A stretch of DNA of 64,000 nucleotides, from contig CM114271.1 of the NCBI GenBank assembly GCA_050084515.1, positions 60,698,001 through 60,762,000 of the forward strand, in the 5' to 3' direction. The translations under genes and the position numbers were made by a program. Positions 25,901 to 38,026 of the stretch are shown one piece after another; positions within the stretch are counted from its first letter, which is position 1; every line of letters starts with the position of its first letter. This DNA is from Blasia pusilla (taxonomy: Eukaryota; Marchantiophyta; Marchantiopsida; Blasiales). The notes under the pieces are model-generated. The model was not told where the DNA came from, did not search any database, and was given only the letters and a program-made list of their open reading frames with translations.

Positions 25901-27629
25901 GTACAGATGCTGCATCCTCCGGAGCGTCCTTTGCAGAGATTCTGCTCACAGCCCCAATCCAAACATTCATGAAAACAAATTCAGCAAAAGTTGTAAACTG
26001 CCAAGCTTATCTTGACTTCCAAAGATATATGATCCACTCGAGAGACAATGTCCCGGATTAGTTACTTTCCAGCTATTTGTGCGGGTATGCAGCAGGTAAA
26101 TTGGACTACCCTCCCACCTTTGAACATGAATTCTCCAATAAGAATGGATGATTGACCTGATTTATTGTCCACCAGAACGATCCATACAAAAGTTACCTGA
26201 AAGCTATATTAGTATGATTTTTGTAGGCAAAGCCGATGCTGTGCTGTAAGAACACTAGATTGTATGTACCATCCACAAAGGATTCATCGATATCAACCCT
26301 GCACCATCCAGAAACAATTGTTCAAATAAAAACCAAGCTCAACATTTCAGGACTTATCCAGTTCCTGGACAATCATCTTTCAACTTATCCACTTCATTGA
26401 CAATCATCCTTGCCTGATGTTGGAGTTTGCTCTTGCCTTCAAAGAGTTCAACTCTTTTTTTATGTACGCTGCTGCTTTATCTAAACCGGGTTTCCCTTCC
26501 TGCAGGTGCCACCAATATTTTAAAAAAATTGAAGTCAGTGAAATCTCTGGCTGAGGACAGCAGGAAAAGCGCTACATTAAAGGAAATCAAGAAGAACCAG
26601 CAATGAAGTGATGAATAATATGTTGCTTGCAACGTGAAATCCCATTACAGGATGTGAAAAGCCGATTACTTTCACGCCTGAATCAAAGTATACACCTCGA
26701 TCTTCATTTTCTTTGGGTAGGGCTAGTTGTGAGATGAATTCGAAGAGCTTCTTGGTACAAGAAGTCCCTCCTATTTCGAACACAAATTCATGCTGACTCA
26801 GACTTCAGTTTACACAAGTTTGACGAGGAAAACACACTACACAAGTATGTACAAATGAGAAATTTTGACAGTCATAGATATGCAGGCAGCTCAGAACCAG
26901 TCATCCAAGTCGCACAGTAAACACCGTGGTGGTACACGCTAAACCCAGCGCCTTCGACTTACGCTTGTCTACTATTGAAATCAAACACAGTATTACCGGA
27001 TATTCCCGTTGAAGTTGAGGACAAGCTTCCCCAGAAACTCGACTTACTGCCATAAGAGGACTGTACCGACTCGATTGCTCGTGCACATGAAGGCCCAAGT
27101 CACAGAAGAATTGAAAGGATTGCGAAGAAATTAAATAGACAGGCACTGTAGGATGGACAGCTCAGAAGAAATAAAGCTGCGTTTTATGAGTGAAACTCCT
27201 TTAGCTTAAAAATTCTGGAAGAAGGTATAAAAGGCATGACGAATCCAAGTTGATGCATTAAGACTTGTGTACTAAAACAGAGAGAGCGAAAAATACCTGA
27301 CGACCGCCAATATCGCCTGCCAGATGAAGTATATGATCCATGGCCCTTCCTTCTGAGAATTTGTCCAAAGTTGCATTATTCGACAGCGGAACGATAAATC
27401 CCATGTGCATGGCCTTAATAGCCACGAGGGAAAAGAATCCATAAATAAGAACTAGCAACAACAAGGCGGGAAGAGCTTTATCGGCGAGAATCCCATTTGG
27501 AGACACTCTTTCAACCTTTCGGAATTTCTTCTTCTCCTCTCTCGCACTCTGCTGCTCATTTGGAGTGCCGCTAGCAGATTCCGGCACAAACTCGGACCCT
27601 TCTTCCCGCACACGCGATGGACGCCTCAT
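13915..27629 (-). CDS. ERMP1: ERMP1-like M28 zinc exopeptidase, 21 exons
   Basis: Exons, 5' to 3': 27629-27297, 26499-26414, 26298-26197, 25941-25835, 25643-25543, 24538-24451, 23821-23733, 23393-23254, 23120-22952, 22206-22071, 20898-20802, 19605-19494, 19165-19106, 18150-18035, 17605-17481, 16329-16105, 15719-15562, 15174-15002, 14745-14663, 14333-14245, 14058-13915. All phases agree and total 910 residues, close to the roughly 900 of ERMP1. One transmembrane helix lies at residues 52-74. The M28 peptidase domain has its metal ligands intact: H192 and D204 (NAHFD, GASD), catalytic E238 with ligand E239 (NGAEELF), D313 (GDTDYRIF) and H339 (VYHTPYD). Several hydrophobic helices follow from about residue 400, then a soluble C-terminal domain. 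Known family: ER-membrane metallopeptidase; the substrate in plants is unknown. Every intron is GT-AG except intron 2 (GC-AG). Confidence 0.93.
20041..20715 (+). repeat. LTR-like direct repeat, copy 1, intron 11
   Basis: A block of 675 bases (start TTGTTGAAATTTG, end CTGCTGGTCAATC), nearly the same as 21124-21798 and in the same orientation. It begins TGTTGA, contains a TATA-like TGTATATATTG near 20250 and can be read as TG...CA, all typical of a copia LTR. No clear target duplication was seen. It lies 86 bases from exon 11 of the peptidase gene. Confidence 0.85.
21124..21798 (+). repeat. LTR-like direct repeat, copy 2, intron 10
   Basis: Second copy of the 675-base block, with small indels and substitutions relative to 20041-20715. 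Together the two copies bracket exon 11 (20802-20898). They could be two solo LTRs or a local duplication. Confidence 0.85.
26300..26413 (-). other. Non-canonical GC-AG intron (intron 2 of ERMP1-like gene)
   Basis: The exon 2 end reads ATCAG followed by GCAAGG on the minus strand; no GT donor nearby keeps the frame. Using GC as donor joins AG to G and gives SNIRVDIDES, which matches the family. GC-AG introns are a known minor class with consensus AG/GCAAGT, which this resembles. Confidence 0.8.
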
Positions 27630-28140
27630 TTTGATCGTACAGAAGCGAGTTCGATCCGGAAGATTTAGATTTTCAAGACCTCATCACTTCGATCCCCTTC
27701 CTCAGCTCGTAACGAAACGGTTCCGGGGATCAATTCGTGGCTCACGACTTGTAAGATATGCAAAGAATGAGACGATTTCATGTCATACAACGCTTCCTGG
27801 ATCTTGTCACGTAGCACACACTGTTCGTAGGAACAATGCACAAACAGAGGAAAAACGGATCCAGGTCTTTGCGGGCCCGCCTCCACGTGGCAGACGCTTA
27901 ACGCCCAGTACTGTTGGCCCTGGGACTTCTACGTTAGACGTTTATGTACGCAAACAAACCTTCCCCAATTTATCCCGTCACATCATGCTTCATAGTGGAG
28001 GACGTTCATGTCATTGCAATTTAATGTCCTTTTTAGGAGGACCTAGATGCACATTGTTTAAAGTATTTGATTTGAAAACACAGTGAGAAAAGTTCTTCGT
28101 TAATTTAGTGTAGCTTATTTTTGTTATGTTAATTTAAACA
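27630..28140 (-). promoter_or_regulatory. Presumed promoter and 5' leader of ERMP1-like gene
   Basis: Directly upstream of the minus-strand start codon at 27629. It is more GC-rich than the intergenic DNA beyond. An antisense open frame (27565-28086 +) has no recognisable domain and overlaps the first exon, so I treat it as chance. No TATA box could be assigned with confidence. Confidence 0.4.
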
Positions 28141-30690
28141 CGTATCATCACGGGAAGAATATATATTTACATATTTGTACCATTTCTATATAAGTAAAAA
28201 AGGGATTTGAAGACCCCTTCCTTCCCATGACGACACGTTTATATATTAAAAGAGAAGTGTGTGTGCGTACGCACGCGAATGTACAAAAGTTCAAATAAAG
28301 GTTAGGAGGCCATAGGCTATTGATTTTTTTTCTTAGGTACTTTGAAATCATAAGAGAAAAAATTGAAAAGAAATTGTTGATCTTGATGTCTCAATTTTGT
28401 TAGTGACATCTAACTCAATCTGTATCATGGGACCTAAGGGTTGTACATAGAAAGTCATTATTGATTGATGTCTCAATCTTATCACAAACGTCTCCCTCAT
28501 TCCTAATCGCGAGAACAGAGGATAGTGAAGTTGTAGGCGTACTTAAGCACATATATGTAATGTTGCTTGTGGATTATTCTCGATAGCCAATTTCTCGACT
28601 TGGCTCCAAGGTGTCCCAAATCATACGATCATGGCCGAACTCTAAAATACCAATTGATGATGCATAGAGAGAGATAAATAGCTTCCAAACTAGAATCGTT
28701 CTCTAATTTTTTTGGCGAAGTAAAAGAACCGGATATGGCATAAGGCGATAATAGGAGCGCTCGGGTAGTTATGGGGCTTCCTTTCACCTATCATATACAA
28801 GCAAAGTGAGAGTTTTCAAAGAGGGAATGGCGAATCCGAGAGAGGTGCATATTTCTCTTTTTGACAGATGGATGAGAACTATATAAGCGTTAAATGTAAA
28901 TTAAGATGTATTAGCCCTGATTCTTATACCTGAACATGGAGATAACTCAACATACAAGAATGCGCTACCGCTATGGCTCCTGAGTATTTCACTACTTGAG
29001 AAACTAGGGTTTTTAACATAATTTTTCATTTCTATTTATTGAAAAAAAATTCAATGTTGCGCATCCAGACCTTTGCGACGCATTAGAGTGCCCCGCACCC
29101 TGATGCAATACAAGGTTAGACAATCCTAGTAATGCTACTCCATAAACCACCTACATCATATTACTATGACTCCTCCAACGTTTAAGTCGGAAGCATCAAT
29201 CTAGGCTTCTCCTCATATAAGGGGGTCGATCAGAGTAATGGTGCTGAAAGAAGTGGATGTTAAGAATCCAACAAGTAGGAGTTTTCAAGGTCTTGAGATC
29301 TTACATCCAAGAATAATTAAACTTCATTGTTATTTTTCATCATTTATGTATAAGATATCTTAAATATTCATATACATATATAATGTATTCATCTATTAGA
29401 CATACATATTCATGTATGATGTACTTATATCATGATTCAACTTTATTGAAGTGTTCAAAGTACTATTGAGCACCCAACATGATATGCTCAAAAAATAGTG
29501 TTTCAATTTCTCATTCCATCTTATGTTGCTTCATTGTTTGGAGGAAAGTTACAACCTTGTGCTATATGCATCCTTATCAAGAAATTGGGTTTTATGAGAT
29601 TATTGAGAATAGAATATTCTCTATCTATCATGATGTTTTGAAGAACACATGCAATAAAGATCATCTTTAGTAGTCTCTCTCATTTATTACGTAAAAATTA
29701 TAATAATTCCAAGTATCTTTTTATCCCATAGATGCTTTAGAATAAAGAGTTTTAAATCATAGCAAGAGGAAATATCTTGCATCACCAAAAAGAGAATTCT
29801 GAAATTTCTCACCATTTCTTAGAAGAAGTGAAAGTCCACTTATGACACTTTGGTATGAAGTGGCATTTTTTTAGAATTTCGAGTTTCAAATAAGTCGTGT
29901 ATAATAAAAGGAAGTAGGGTATATGACCAACACATCAAAGAACCGCAATCTTGGATTACAAATGTAAGAGATTTATTTATATAAATATCTCATCTTGTGG
30001 AATTTTTACATATTGGTAGTTCAATAAGAAAATAAGGATATCAATTGCACTGCATAAAAATTAGAAATCCATATTGTGCGTCAAAATTAGATTTTGTCCT
30101 CTCAGTATATTGTCCAATTGGCCAATGTAGTGCCCAATGAGCCACCTCCATAAATATATTAATGATTTAGTGTAACAACTCTATTAGATTAAGAGTAAGC
30201 TTGTGAGTCTTAGGATCCACAATGGAGCCACGACATAGTTGCAAGATAGCCGCATTGGATTGATATTAATGGATTTGTAATTTGTGACTACAACGTGACT
30301 TGAAATTTCCATATTCTTACACTTGCAAGTTATTCGCAATTAAGTCGCAAAATGCTTATTTAATACTCACCATTAAGTCAAAATCACTTGCGAGTCTATT
30401 TTGCGAGACTCGCAAAATAGTCATAAAATAATCTTGAAAAGTTAAAAGGAAAAACAAAAATGGAGAGGTTTGGAGACAAAAGGGGAATTTATAGCGGAGT
30501 CTTCAAATTGAGGACTGATAAGTAACTACTTCTGAGTTTTGAGAATTGCAAACAACTCGCAAGTTGTAAGTCTTATGCAACTCTAATACAAGTCCCAATA
30601 CTCTCAATGTGTGATCTCAAGAAGTTGCCATTTATGAGTATGACTTGCAATCATATGTGTCGGTTTGTTGCAAGCTCAATACGAGTCACC
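28141..30690. other. AT-rich intergenic DNA with repeats
   Basis: No gene is recognised. The part 30200-30640 shares GCGAGTC and GACTCGC words with 9051-10400 and includes a 12-bp-arm palindrome with one-base spacer at 30396-30420 (arm CTATTTTGCGAG). Confidence 0.5.
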
Positions 30691-30699
30691 ATAGTCATA

Positions 30700-30895
30700 A
30701 TAGCAGAACGGATATCCACAATCGCGTCGTGTCTTATTTCGAACGTGATTGGTAGTATTGATCCAAGTTTAGCACTTGTTCCTAAAAACTTGAGGTATAT
30801 GTTGTGTGGGTTTAGTAAGGGAGCAGCCACAAATGCTAGTATGTGATGGGTATTCTCGAGGATGGCACACGTCATGTTTAACACTACCTCTTAAC
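30700..30895 (+). pseudogene. Gypsy PHD-finger relic (copy 3)
   Basis: The plus-strand frame reads VIGSIDPSLALVP, then LRYMLCGFSKGAAT. This aligns with the C-terminal end of the long gypsy copy (IDGPVDPSSAVVP, LHCMLCGSARGAAT). After a one-base insertion the DNA continues to match the rest of the PHD finger (CDGYSRGWHTSCL). Two cysteines are replaced by tyrosine, so the zinc site is lost. The rest of the element was not found nearby. Confidence 0.8.
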
Positions 30896-31257
30896 TTGAA
30901 TTTTGGGACGTTGGCTTTATCCTATATGTGACATAGATGTGATAGATATACTAGAAGATGAATATTGATGTTATGGATTGCAAGAAGGTAATTAATGACA
31001 AGGCAATATACCATTGGATCTCCTAATCTTAACACCAAAAAGGTACATAATATTTAGATTTATTTTATAGCCTATCTGAAGTAAGAGGGATCAAACCATT
31101 AACTAAGGGGGCAATTGAGGTTTTTCTATATGTTCATAGATAGAAATGTTAGGATTCATAATTAAATGGATCTAAGACTCATGTGCATTATAATTGATGA
31201 ATGTTGGCATTGTTATGTATATGTAAAATATTTGTTATTGTAGATGATGTAGAAAAT
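30896..31257. other. Short intergenic stretch
   Basis: AT-rich; nothing recognisable between the PHD relic and the copia LTR. Confidence 0.5.
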
Positions 31258-31439
31258 TGCGAAAGAAGCATAATTGGTGGAAAACGGCTTTCTCACTCAC
31301 ACACCACCATGAATAACAAAATTTTGCAATGATAGAATGAGTGGAGGTTAGTCCCCTTCTCAATTATATAGGGTATATACAAGCAACCCTAACCCTAATC
31401 TTAACCATGACGTTAATTAACTAGGGTTAGTTAATCACA
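31258..31439 (-). repeat. Ty1/copia LTR
   Basis: 182 bases beginning TGTGATTAAC and ending TTTCGCA on the minus strand. Its sequence recurs at 63717 to the window end (shared blocks GCATAATTGGTGG and CCCCTTCTCAATTAT). A TATA-like CCTATATAATTG (minus strand) lies inside. It abuts a truncated RNase H frame with no polypurine tract between, so the 3' part of the coding region was deleted. Confidence 0.75.
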
Positions 31440-31944
31440 TGTTGCTATTAATTTTGTCTCCATATATTACATTAGGTTCTAAGTTACTAACACCAATCTC
31501 AACAAATAATCGATGAATCCACACCGCCTCACATGCTGCATTGGTTGCTCCTCTATATTCAACCTCTGTTGAAGATAAAGCAACTGTAGGTTGCTTCTCT
31601 GAAGCCCAACTTATAACTGCACTTCCCAAAGTAAAGGAATAACCAGATGTGGAGTGTCGATCAGACACACTTCCTGTCCAATCAGCATATGTGAATCCTT
31701 GTAATTGTAAACTCGGAGAAGGTTCAAATTGAAGCCCAAATTGAACAAAGAACTTTATATACCGCATAATCCTCCTCACACCATCAAGATGAGGTTTTCG
31801 AGATGCTTGCATAAATTGGCTCACTAGACTAATTGCATAGCTCAAATCTGGCCTAGTTACAGTTAGATAGATCAAACTTCCAACCATATGCCTATACATA
31901 TTAGAATTTGCAAGCAACTCTCCTTCATCCACACTTAGCTTCAT
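31435..31944 (-). pseudogene. Copia RNase H, C-terminally truncated
   Basis: Contains LIYLTVTRPDLSYAI, the tribe-typical SDRHSTSGYSFTLG, and VALSSTEVEYRGATNAACEA. It ends at VIYGDKINSN, where active elements continue with CDNQSAI and more, so the last part is lost at the LTR junction. Confidence 0.9.
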
Positions 31945-32130
31945 ACTCTAGTCCAACGGTGAAGAAATTGGCTTACAGGCTGTCATACCATATTTTGAAA
32001 GCATGTGAAGAGCATATTGATGTTTTAGTAACCACATGCTCTCTCCAACCTTGATAAACTCAACACCAAGGAAGTACTTGAGCTCTCCCAAGTCCTTCAT
32101 ATCAAATTATGTTTGTAATTTTAGCTTGAC

Positions 32131-32786
32131 TTATTGTACCATATCCTTAGTACTCCCAGTAATCAAGAGATCGTCAAGATAAAACACAATGATAACCGTA
32201 TGATCTTGTCCTCTTAAGACATATAACGAGGAAACAAAATCACATACCCTAAAACCCAACTCCTGTAGGACGTATCTAATCTTGCCATACCAAGCTCTTG
32301 GAGCTTGTTTGAGCCCGTATAGAGCTTTCTTCAACCTCCATACGCGAAATGGAAACTCGGGATGCTCATGTCCAGTTGGTTGAGTCATATATACCTCCTT
32401 ATATAGATCTCCATTCAAGAAGGCATTCTTGACGTCCATGTGATATAATCTCCACTTTTTACTTATTATAAATGCAACCACTGTTCTCGTAGTCACCATC
32501 TTTGTAACATGGCTAAATATTTCCTCATAATCGATGTCATATTATTGTGCATAGCCCTTAGCACCAATCTTGCTTTGTATCTATTAACTGTACCATCTTG
32601 ATTACACTTCATTTTGTAAACCCATTTGTAACCAATAGCTTCCTTACCGGAAGGAATATCAACTAGCCCCCATGCCTGTTGATATCTTAATGCAGCAAGC
32701 TCTTCCTCCATATCTTCAATCCATTCGACTTTACTTGCGACTTCTTGAAAACAACTCGGCTCTTGTTCTTGAAGGGTAGTCATCAT
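32131..32786 (-). pseudogene. Copia reverse transcriptase
   Basis: The 5' part has GYKWVYKMKCNQDGTVNRYK; the downstream frame has MDVKNAFLNGDLYKEVYM, ALYGLKQAPRAWY and the catalytic FYLDDLLITG. A frameshift near 32495-32560 separates the two parts. Confidence 0.92.
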
Positions 32787-32949
32787 GTATGCATGATGTG
32801 TCGGAAGAAAACCTTCATTTCTGAATCTATGAACATGATGTGTGACTCTACTTCATCTATGAAGTTGTTGTTCAGAGGTAGATGCCTCTGACATCTGGCT
32901 CGAGCTCTGACTAGTGTCAACAGACTAAATACGTACTCTTTGCGTCCAT

Positions 32950-34030
32950 GGACTCATAGATTTAACCAAAAAACCTAGGACCTCTCCTAATCCTACACTA
33001 ATACTTGGGGAATTTTAAGGCAATATTTGTTGGTTTACAATAATATTCTAACCCTCAACAGACGAGTTTAGAGATGGAATAGGCTCAGATGGAGCATACT
33101 ATAACTTTAGCTCATCAAAGACAACATCGTGACTAATAATAAGCTACCTAGAGGATGGAATGTAGCACTTACATCCCTTAGTTCTATCAGCGTAGCCAAT
33201 GAATAAACATCTTTCAGATTTGGGGTCTAATTTTTTACGTCTTTTAGAAGGAACATGAGCATAACAAATACAACCAAATACTTTCAGGAAGGAAAAATCA
33301 GGTTTACTTCATGTGTAGACTTCGAATGGAGTCTTATCATGAACTCATGTTGTTGGAGTTTGGTTGATTAAGAAGACTGCACATGCTACAACCTCTGCCT
33401 AATATACCTTAGGCATGTTCTTCTCATTCAGCATAGATCATGCCGCCTCAACAATATATCGATTCTTCCTCCCAGCCACTCCATTTTGTTGTGGAGTGTA
33501 ACGGCCAATCACTTGACGTTGGATGCCATTCTGACGTAACTAGTAATAAAAAATCTATTGAAAGATACTCTCCTCCTCCATCACAACGGAATTTCAGAAT
33601 ATGTTCTCTAGTATGCCTTCTCTACTAGAACTCTGAATGTTTGGAATACTGAGAATGCCTCTAACTTGGCTTTCACAAAGCATACCCATATATACCTAGA
33701 GAAGTTATCAATAAATGAAATAAAGTATTGACAACCACTAAGGCTATGTTATGATGTTGTCCACACATCACTGTGAATCAACTCCAATATCTTAGATGCT
33801 CTTCTATCTTGTTTTATAAAAGGAAATGTAGCTTGTTTTCCAAATTTACGAGCAGGACATACCTCTAACATAGCAGGATTCGCTAGTTTAGGAAGTTGTA
33901 TTACTATATTAGATGATGAAAGACTCTGTAATATTTTAAGATTCATATGTCCAATTCTCTTATACCATGCATTTAAATCTGTGACTTGTTGGCCAGTTTG
34001 ACCAGATATTGTTGTTTGAATCTCCGACAT
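32950..34030 (-). pseudogene. Copia integrase
   Basis: The N-terminal zinc-binding part is degraded (WYKRIGHMNLKIL, CPARKFGKQATFPF). The C-terminal part near 33150-33450 is readable as FSFLKVFGCICYAHVPSKRR, then RCLFIGYADRTKGCKCY. Two tryptophan codons are TGA at 33345-33347 and 33309-33311. Confidence 0.8.
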
Positions 34031-34084
34031 AGAAACATCTAATCTGAATATTCTGTTAGATCTAGTTCATTTGGCTATCGTAGT

Positions 34085-34429
34085 CTAGTCATCCATTATT
34101 TCAATGAAACAACCATCTGTGTTAAACTTCACTTGATAACCGTGTATTACTATCTGTCCTACAGAGATCAAGTTTCTTGCACTTGTAGGAACATAGAGAA
34201 TATTTCCAAGAGCACAAAGACCATCTGATGTTATTGGAACTTTACAAGTATGCGTGATATGATGCCGAGTGTAATCTCTTGTGAGCACAATTGCAAGATC
34301 TTCCATTGGCTCCATACTACTGAACCATTTAGCTTGTGAAGTCATGTGATTTGATGTCCCAGAGTCAATATACCAATCTGTTGTTGAGTCTTTCTTGACC
34401 ATTGCTCCAATATGATGAGTCATAACCAA
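34085..34429 (-). pseudogene. Copia protease
   Basis: Carries the copia protease signature DWYIDSGTSNHMT followed by a hydrophobic core and IPTSARNLISVGQ-like sequence before integrase. Its short frame is flanked by stops. Confidence 0.88.
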
Positions 34430-34465
34430 GAAGTGCTTAGTTTGTGAATGTTGTTATTCTTGGTA

Positions 34466-35392
34466 TTATCCTTGGAGTTGTTGCTCCACATAATTTTGTT
34501 GCCGTAAGGCTCCTATTGTCATGTCTGCATTCTTCTTGAAACAAAACTTTACATAGTGATCCTTTATCGCATAGTAATTGCGAGATCCAAGGATCCTCTG
34601 CTGTTTACCTCGACCCCAAGAGTTTCCACCATCATCACCTTGTGATTTTGTCTGATACTGATTCGTAGTTGAGTGAGTGACATTATATTGTGTGCCTCTT
34701 CCTTCATATGTTTGATATCCACCACGACCACGGAAGCTTTTACCATAACCCCTACCTCTGTTTGATCCATAACCTGCTAATAGCGCACTCTCTTGTAGAC
34801 TAGACCAGCTAGCGCTGTCTACTAGACGCATCTTTTCACTGATTAACAGTGGGACTAACTCTTGAAAGGTTGGATACTTATCTCTCATAGAGATAAAGGT
34901 CTCAAAGGACTTGTAAAACTTTGGAAGGCCTTGAAGAGTGAACAAAATCAGATCAGCATCTTCTATTGTCACTTCAATGCTATTGAACTGATCAACAATA
35001 TGTCTGATATTCAAAACATAATTATTGATGTTATGTGATCTTTTGTTGACTTCGTTCAATTACTATTTCAATTGAAGCTTTCTGGCCTTTATAGATGTAT
35101 GGAACAACTTTTCTAATGCATCTCACGTCTCCTTCGGAGTATCAACATCTTGAATGTGATCTATCATTGGCGAACTGATCATTATTGAAATATAGTGGAT
35201 TACTTGTCTTGCGCGCTTGTTTCAGGCACGAACATTCAAGTCCATTAAGTCGCCTTCTAGCTTGGCCTCATCATCTGTGACAAACTCCCATAGTTTTTGA
35301 CCCATGAGAAATTGTTTCATACGAAACTTCTAGACATTGTAATTATGCTTATCTAGCTTATCGTCTATGATTGTTGTTGAGGAATATTCCAT
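34466..35392 (-). pseudogene. Copia gag
   Basis: Starts at an ATG (35392) with MEYSSTTIIDDKLDKHNYNV. It has in-frame stops at tryptophan positions (35330-35332 TAG, 35222-35224 TGA, 35123-35125 TGA), then continues as HNINNYVLNIRHIVDQF with a glycine/arginine-rich tail. The zinc knuckle has lost cysteines (NYYAIKDHYVKFC). Confidence 0.85.
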
Positions 35393-37970
35393 GACAAACG
35401 ATTTCACTCACAAAAAGCATAATTTCAGACTCTCCACGCTCTAATTGAAGCATAGATCACTCCTACACATAAATCGACATTAAATTTTCCAAAATTGATC
35501 AGCTGCATGAAAGAAGTATGGGAGATGGGATCCACATGGAGAAGTCCTTCTATAAGACGAAAATAAGACCACACACACGGACATGTCCGCCGACTTGGAC
35601 TTTGTCCACATGCAACCTTGGGCTTGCCTAGACATAAGATTCACATCTGATGGTCAATATGATAGTGGGGGCCCATGTGTGTAGCCTATGTTTGAAGGTG
35701 CAGATGGGGCATTTATCTCATTTCCATTGTAGGGTCAAAGCTTCAATCACGTCTATTGCAATGCGCCCGGATTTTAGCCCTCGTTTGCTCTATCGAGGTG
35801 GCTCTCTCATGATGGCTATGCTCTCATGCTTTCTTTTGCTCTCATATATTTGGTTGCTTTAGTACGACTATGCCCTTTCATGCCGCCTTGTACCCTCATG
35901 CTCTTACTTTAGTGTGCCTCTGCTTTCATCATCAGATGTTGGTAATATTGTCCTCTTGATTATGCCCCAGTAGGTAGTGACCGAATAGGAAAAGCTCGTC
36001 GGGATCTAGTCGGTCAGTTATGTTCGTGAACAAAATGTTTAAGGCAACTTAATAGTTGTGTGCACTTGTACTCTCCATCTGGTGATTTGCTTCTTCTATG
36101 ATGAGAACTGTAGCTTAAGGAAAAGGGTTATAGCTTTTTGCACTCACGATATCTATCTATGATCACCTCCTTTGGATTTTTGATTTTTAATCTAGCTTGC
36201 TAAGATAAGGAGCTTTTGGTGTTTGATGATGTCGTTTTGCACTTTAGTGATAGTTTTGGATCCCCTTGCAGCACTCTCTTCCATTTGTCAATCGTTCACA
36301 ACGGTTTTGGGGCAAGGAGTGAAATGCTCGATTATAGGATGGATGGGGATGGGATAGTCATCGGAAGTCACATTACGTATTTGCTTCTTATCCTAATGGT
36401 GGATGTGGGAGGGTTTGCGATTTACCCTTAGGGTAGGTGGATAAAGGGGAACGTGGCTAGTTTTGGCATGTTATCTTACACAATGTCGGATTCTCTCTAA
36501 AGAGAGAAAGGGATCAGAGATGTAGAATAAAGAGATCAAAGCGTTAGATCCAATAATGGGTTGGACACAGATATTCCTAAGAAATCATTCCTTTTTTTCC
36601 CACTATACATGTATAGAATGCTAAAACTTGGGTGTTTATCAACATCTGACAACGTATATGCCCTAACTATAGAGCCTACTTTGGACGGGTTTTTCTCGAC
36701 CATGCGTATGGTTCCCCTTTCTATCTTCACTAGGGCTGCCACATCCTCTTTATCTAAAGAGGCATTATCGATAAGACTTTCAAGTCTCCTTGTAGCTTTG
36801 GATCTTTCTTCTAGTAGTGTTTCTGCCATGACCCTCCACCCCTAAATGGTGGAGAGTCAAATTGATCTTTCTTGCACTCTAGATCTTATTTTCAGACAGA
36901 CTTTGGGAAGTACCCTTGATCTTCTCATGTTGGTGACCAAACAGACCTTGGGAAGAACCCTAAATTTGACCTTGGACCCTGAAATGAAGAACTGCATTTC
37001 AATGATCAATGCTAGGATTGAAAAAATAGGAATGTATAAAATAAGTGATTGCAACCGTTCAAGGAAAGGTAATAAAGTACATCCAAGCCTTACCACCTTG
37101 TCAATCGCTGCATGAATGTATCCCCTTGAAAGTATGCATAGGGAAAACCATTGTCAATCTCTATACCACTATATACCCTCAAAAGTAGCACCAACCGAAA
37201 GAAACTTGAGTAGGAAATGTTTAATAAAATGGGATTTATTAACACACCCCAATGTGACCTTGAGGGTAAAAATCGCCTAAGGCGGTGAACAAAAATGCAT
37301 GGTTGTCAAAACATCAATGGCCCCATTTTATTGCCAATAATTATGAAGAAAATTTTGTTTGAATTTGGAAATAAAGAAAGTTATTAAGGCGTCATCTATA
37401 TTATTATTGAAAGTGACCCTTCATTTTTCAAACTCCTCTCTTCTTGACACATGGCACTCTCAACCAATAGGGTTGCTGGCTTTCTAAACCAATAAAATCA
37501 TTCGAAATTGATTTAAAATAATACATATCACTTTTAAAATCAATTATTATTTTCAAATATAATTTAACATATGCATTGCACAGGGATATATGAGTATGTA
37601 AAGTAAATCGTACGTAACCCTAAATGTCCAATTTATTTTCTTAAACCTACTTTATATCATAGACATACACGCCGCGCGTCATACATTCCTATCTTTAAAA
37701 AGACACATTCAAGCTCTTATCATTTGAGAAACGCCCCTCAAAACATAATATAGATAGTCTACATTATTATTCAATCTATATATATATATATATTATTGAG
37801 AACGTTCCCTCATTTCGCAAATTCTTATTTTTTGACATTTGATATTATCAAAAAATAAAATTATTTGTATTTCAATTATTGATTTAAAATAGCATTTAAA
37901 AATTATGGGAGATAATTTAACGGGGCTAGTAGCCTGAACATTTGATTATGCTAGAAAAAGATGCACTTCG
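35393..37970. other. Intergenic region, no gene recognised
   Basis: The expected 5' LTR of the copia element is not recognisable. A 97-codon minus-strand frame at 36536-36829 (start MAETLLEERSKATRRLE) has a balanced, protein-like composition but no family I know. AT-rich DNA with a TA microsatellite (37775-37795) follows. Confidence 0.45.
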
Positions 37971-38026
37971 ATGAAAACGAGTGATGGAAAACCCATCGGA
38001 AGTACAACAGAGGGGGACTCAAAGAG

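Larger units (their letters stand above)
31258..35392 (-). mobile_element. Dead Ty1/copia retrotransposon
   Basis: Transcript order on the minus strand is gag, protease, integrase, reverse transcriptase, RNase H, LTR. That order (integrase before reverse transcriptase) defines Ty1/copia. At least five tryptophan codons have become TGA or TAG, and there are frameshifts and an RNase H truncation. No 5' LTR or primer-binding site was found to the right of 35392. Confidence 0.9.

Noticed and set aside
27565-28086. 173-codon plus-strand frame
   Set aside because: Antisense to exon 1 and the upstream region of the well-supported peptidase gene; no domain.
31386-31402. CCCTAACCCTAA as an interstitial telomere
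   Set aside because: Too short and lies inside the copia LTR; the plant telomere unit TTTAGGG is not repeated.
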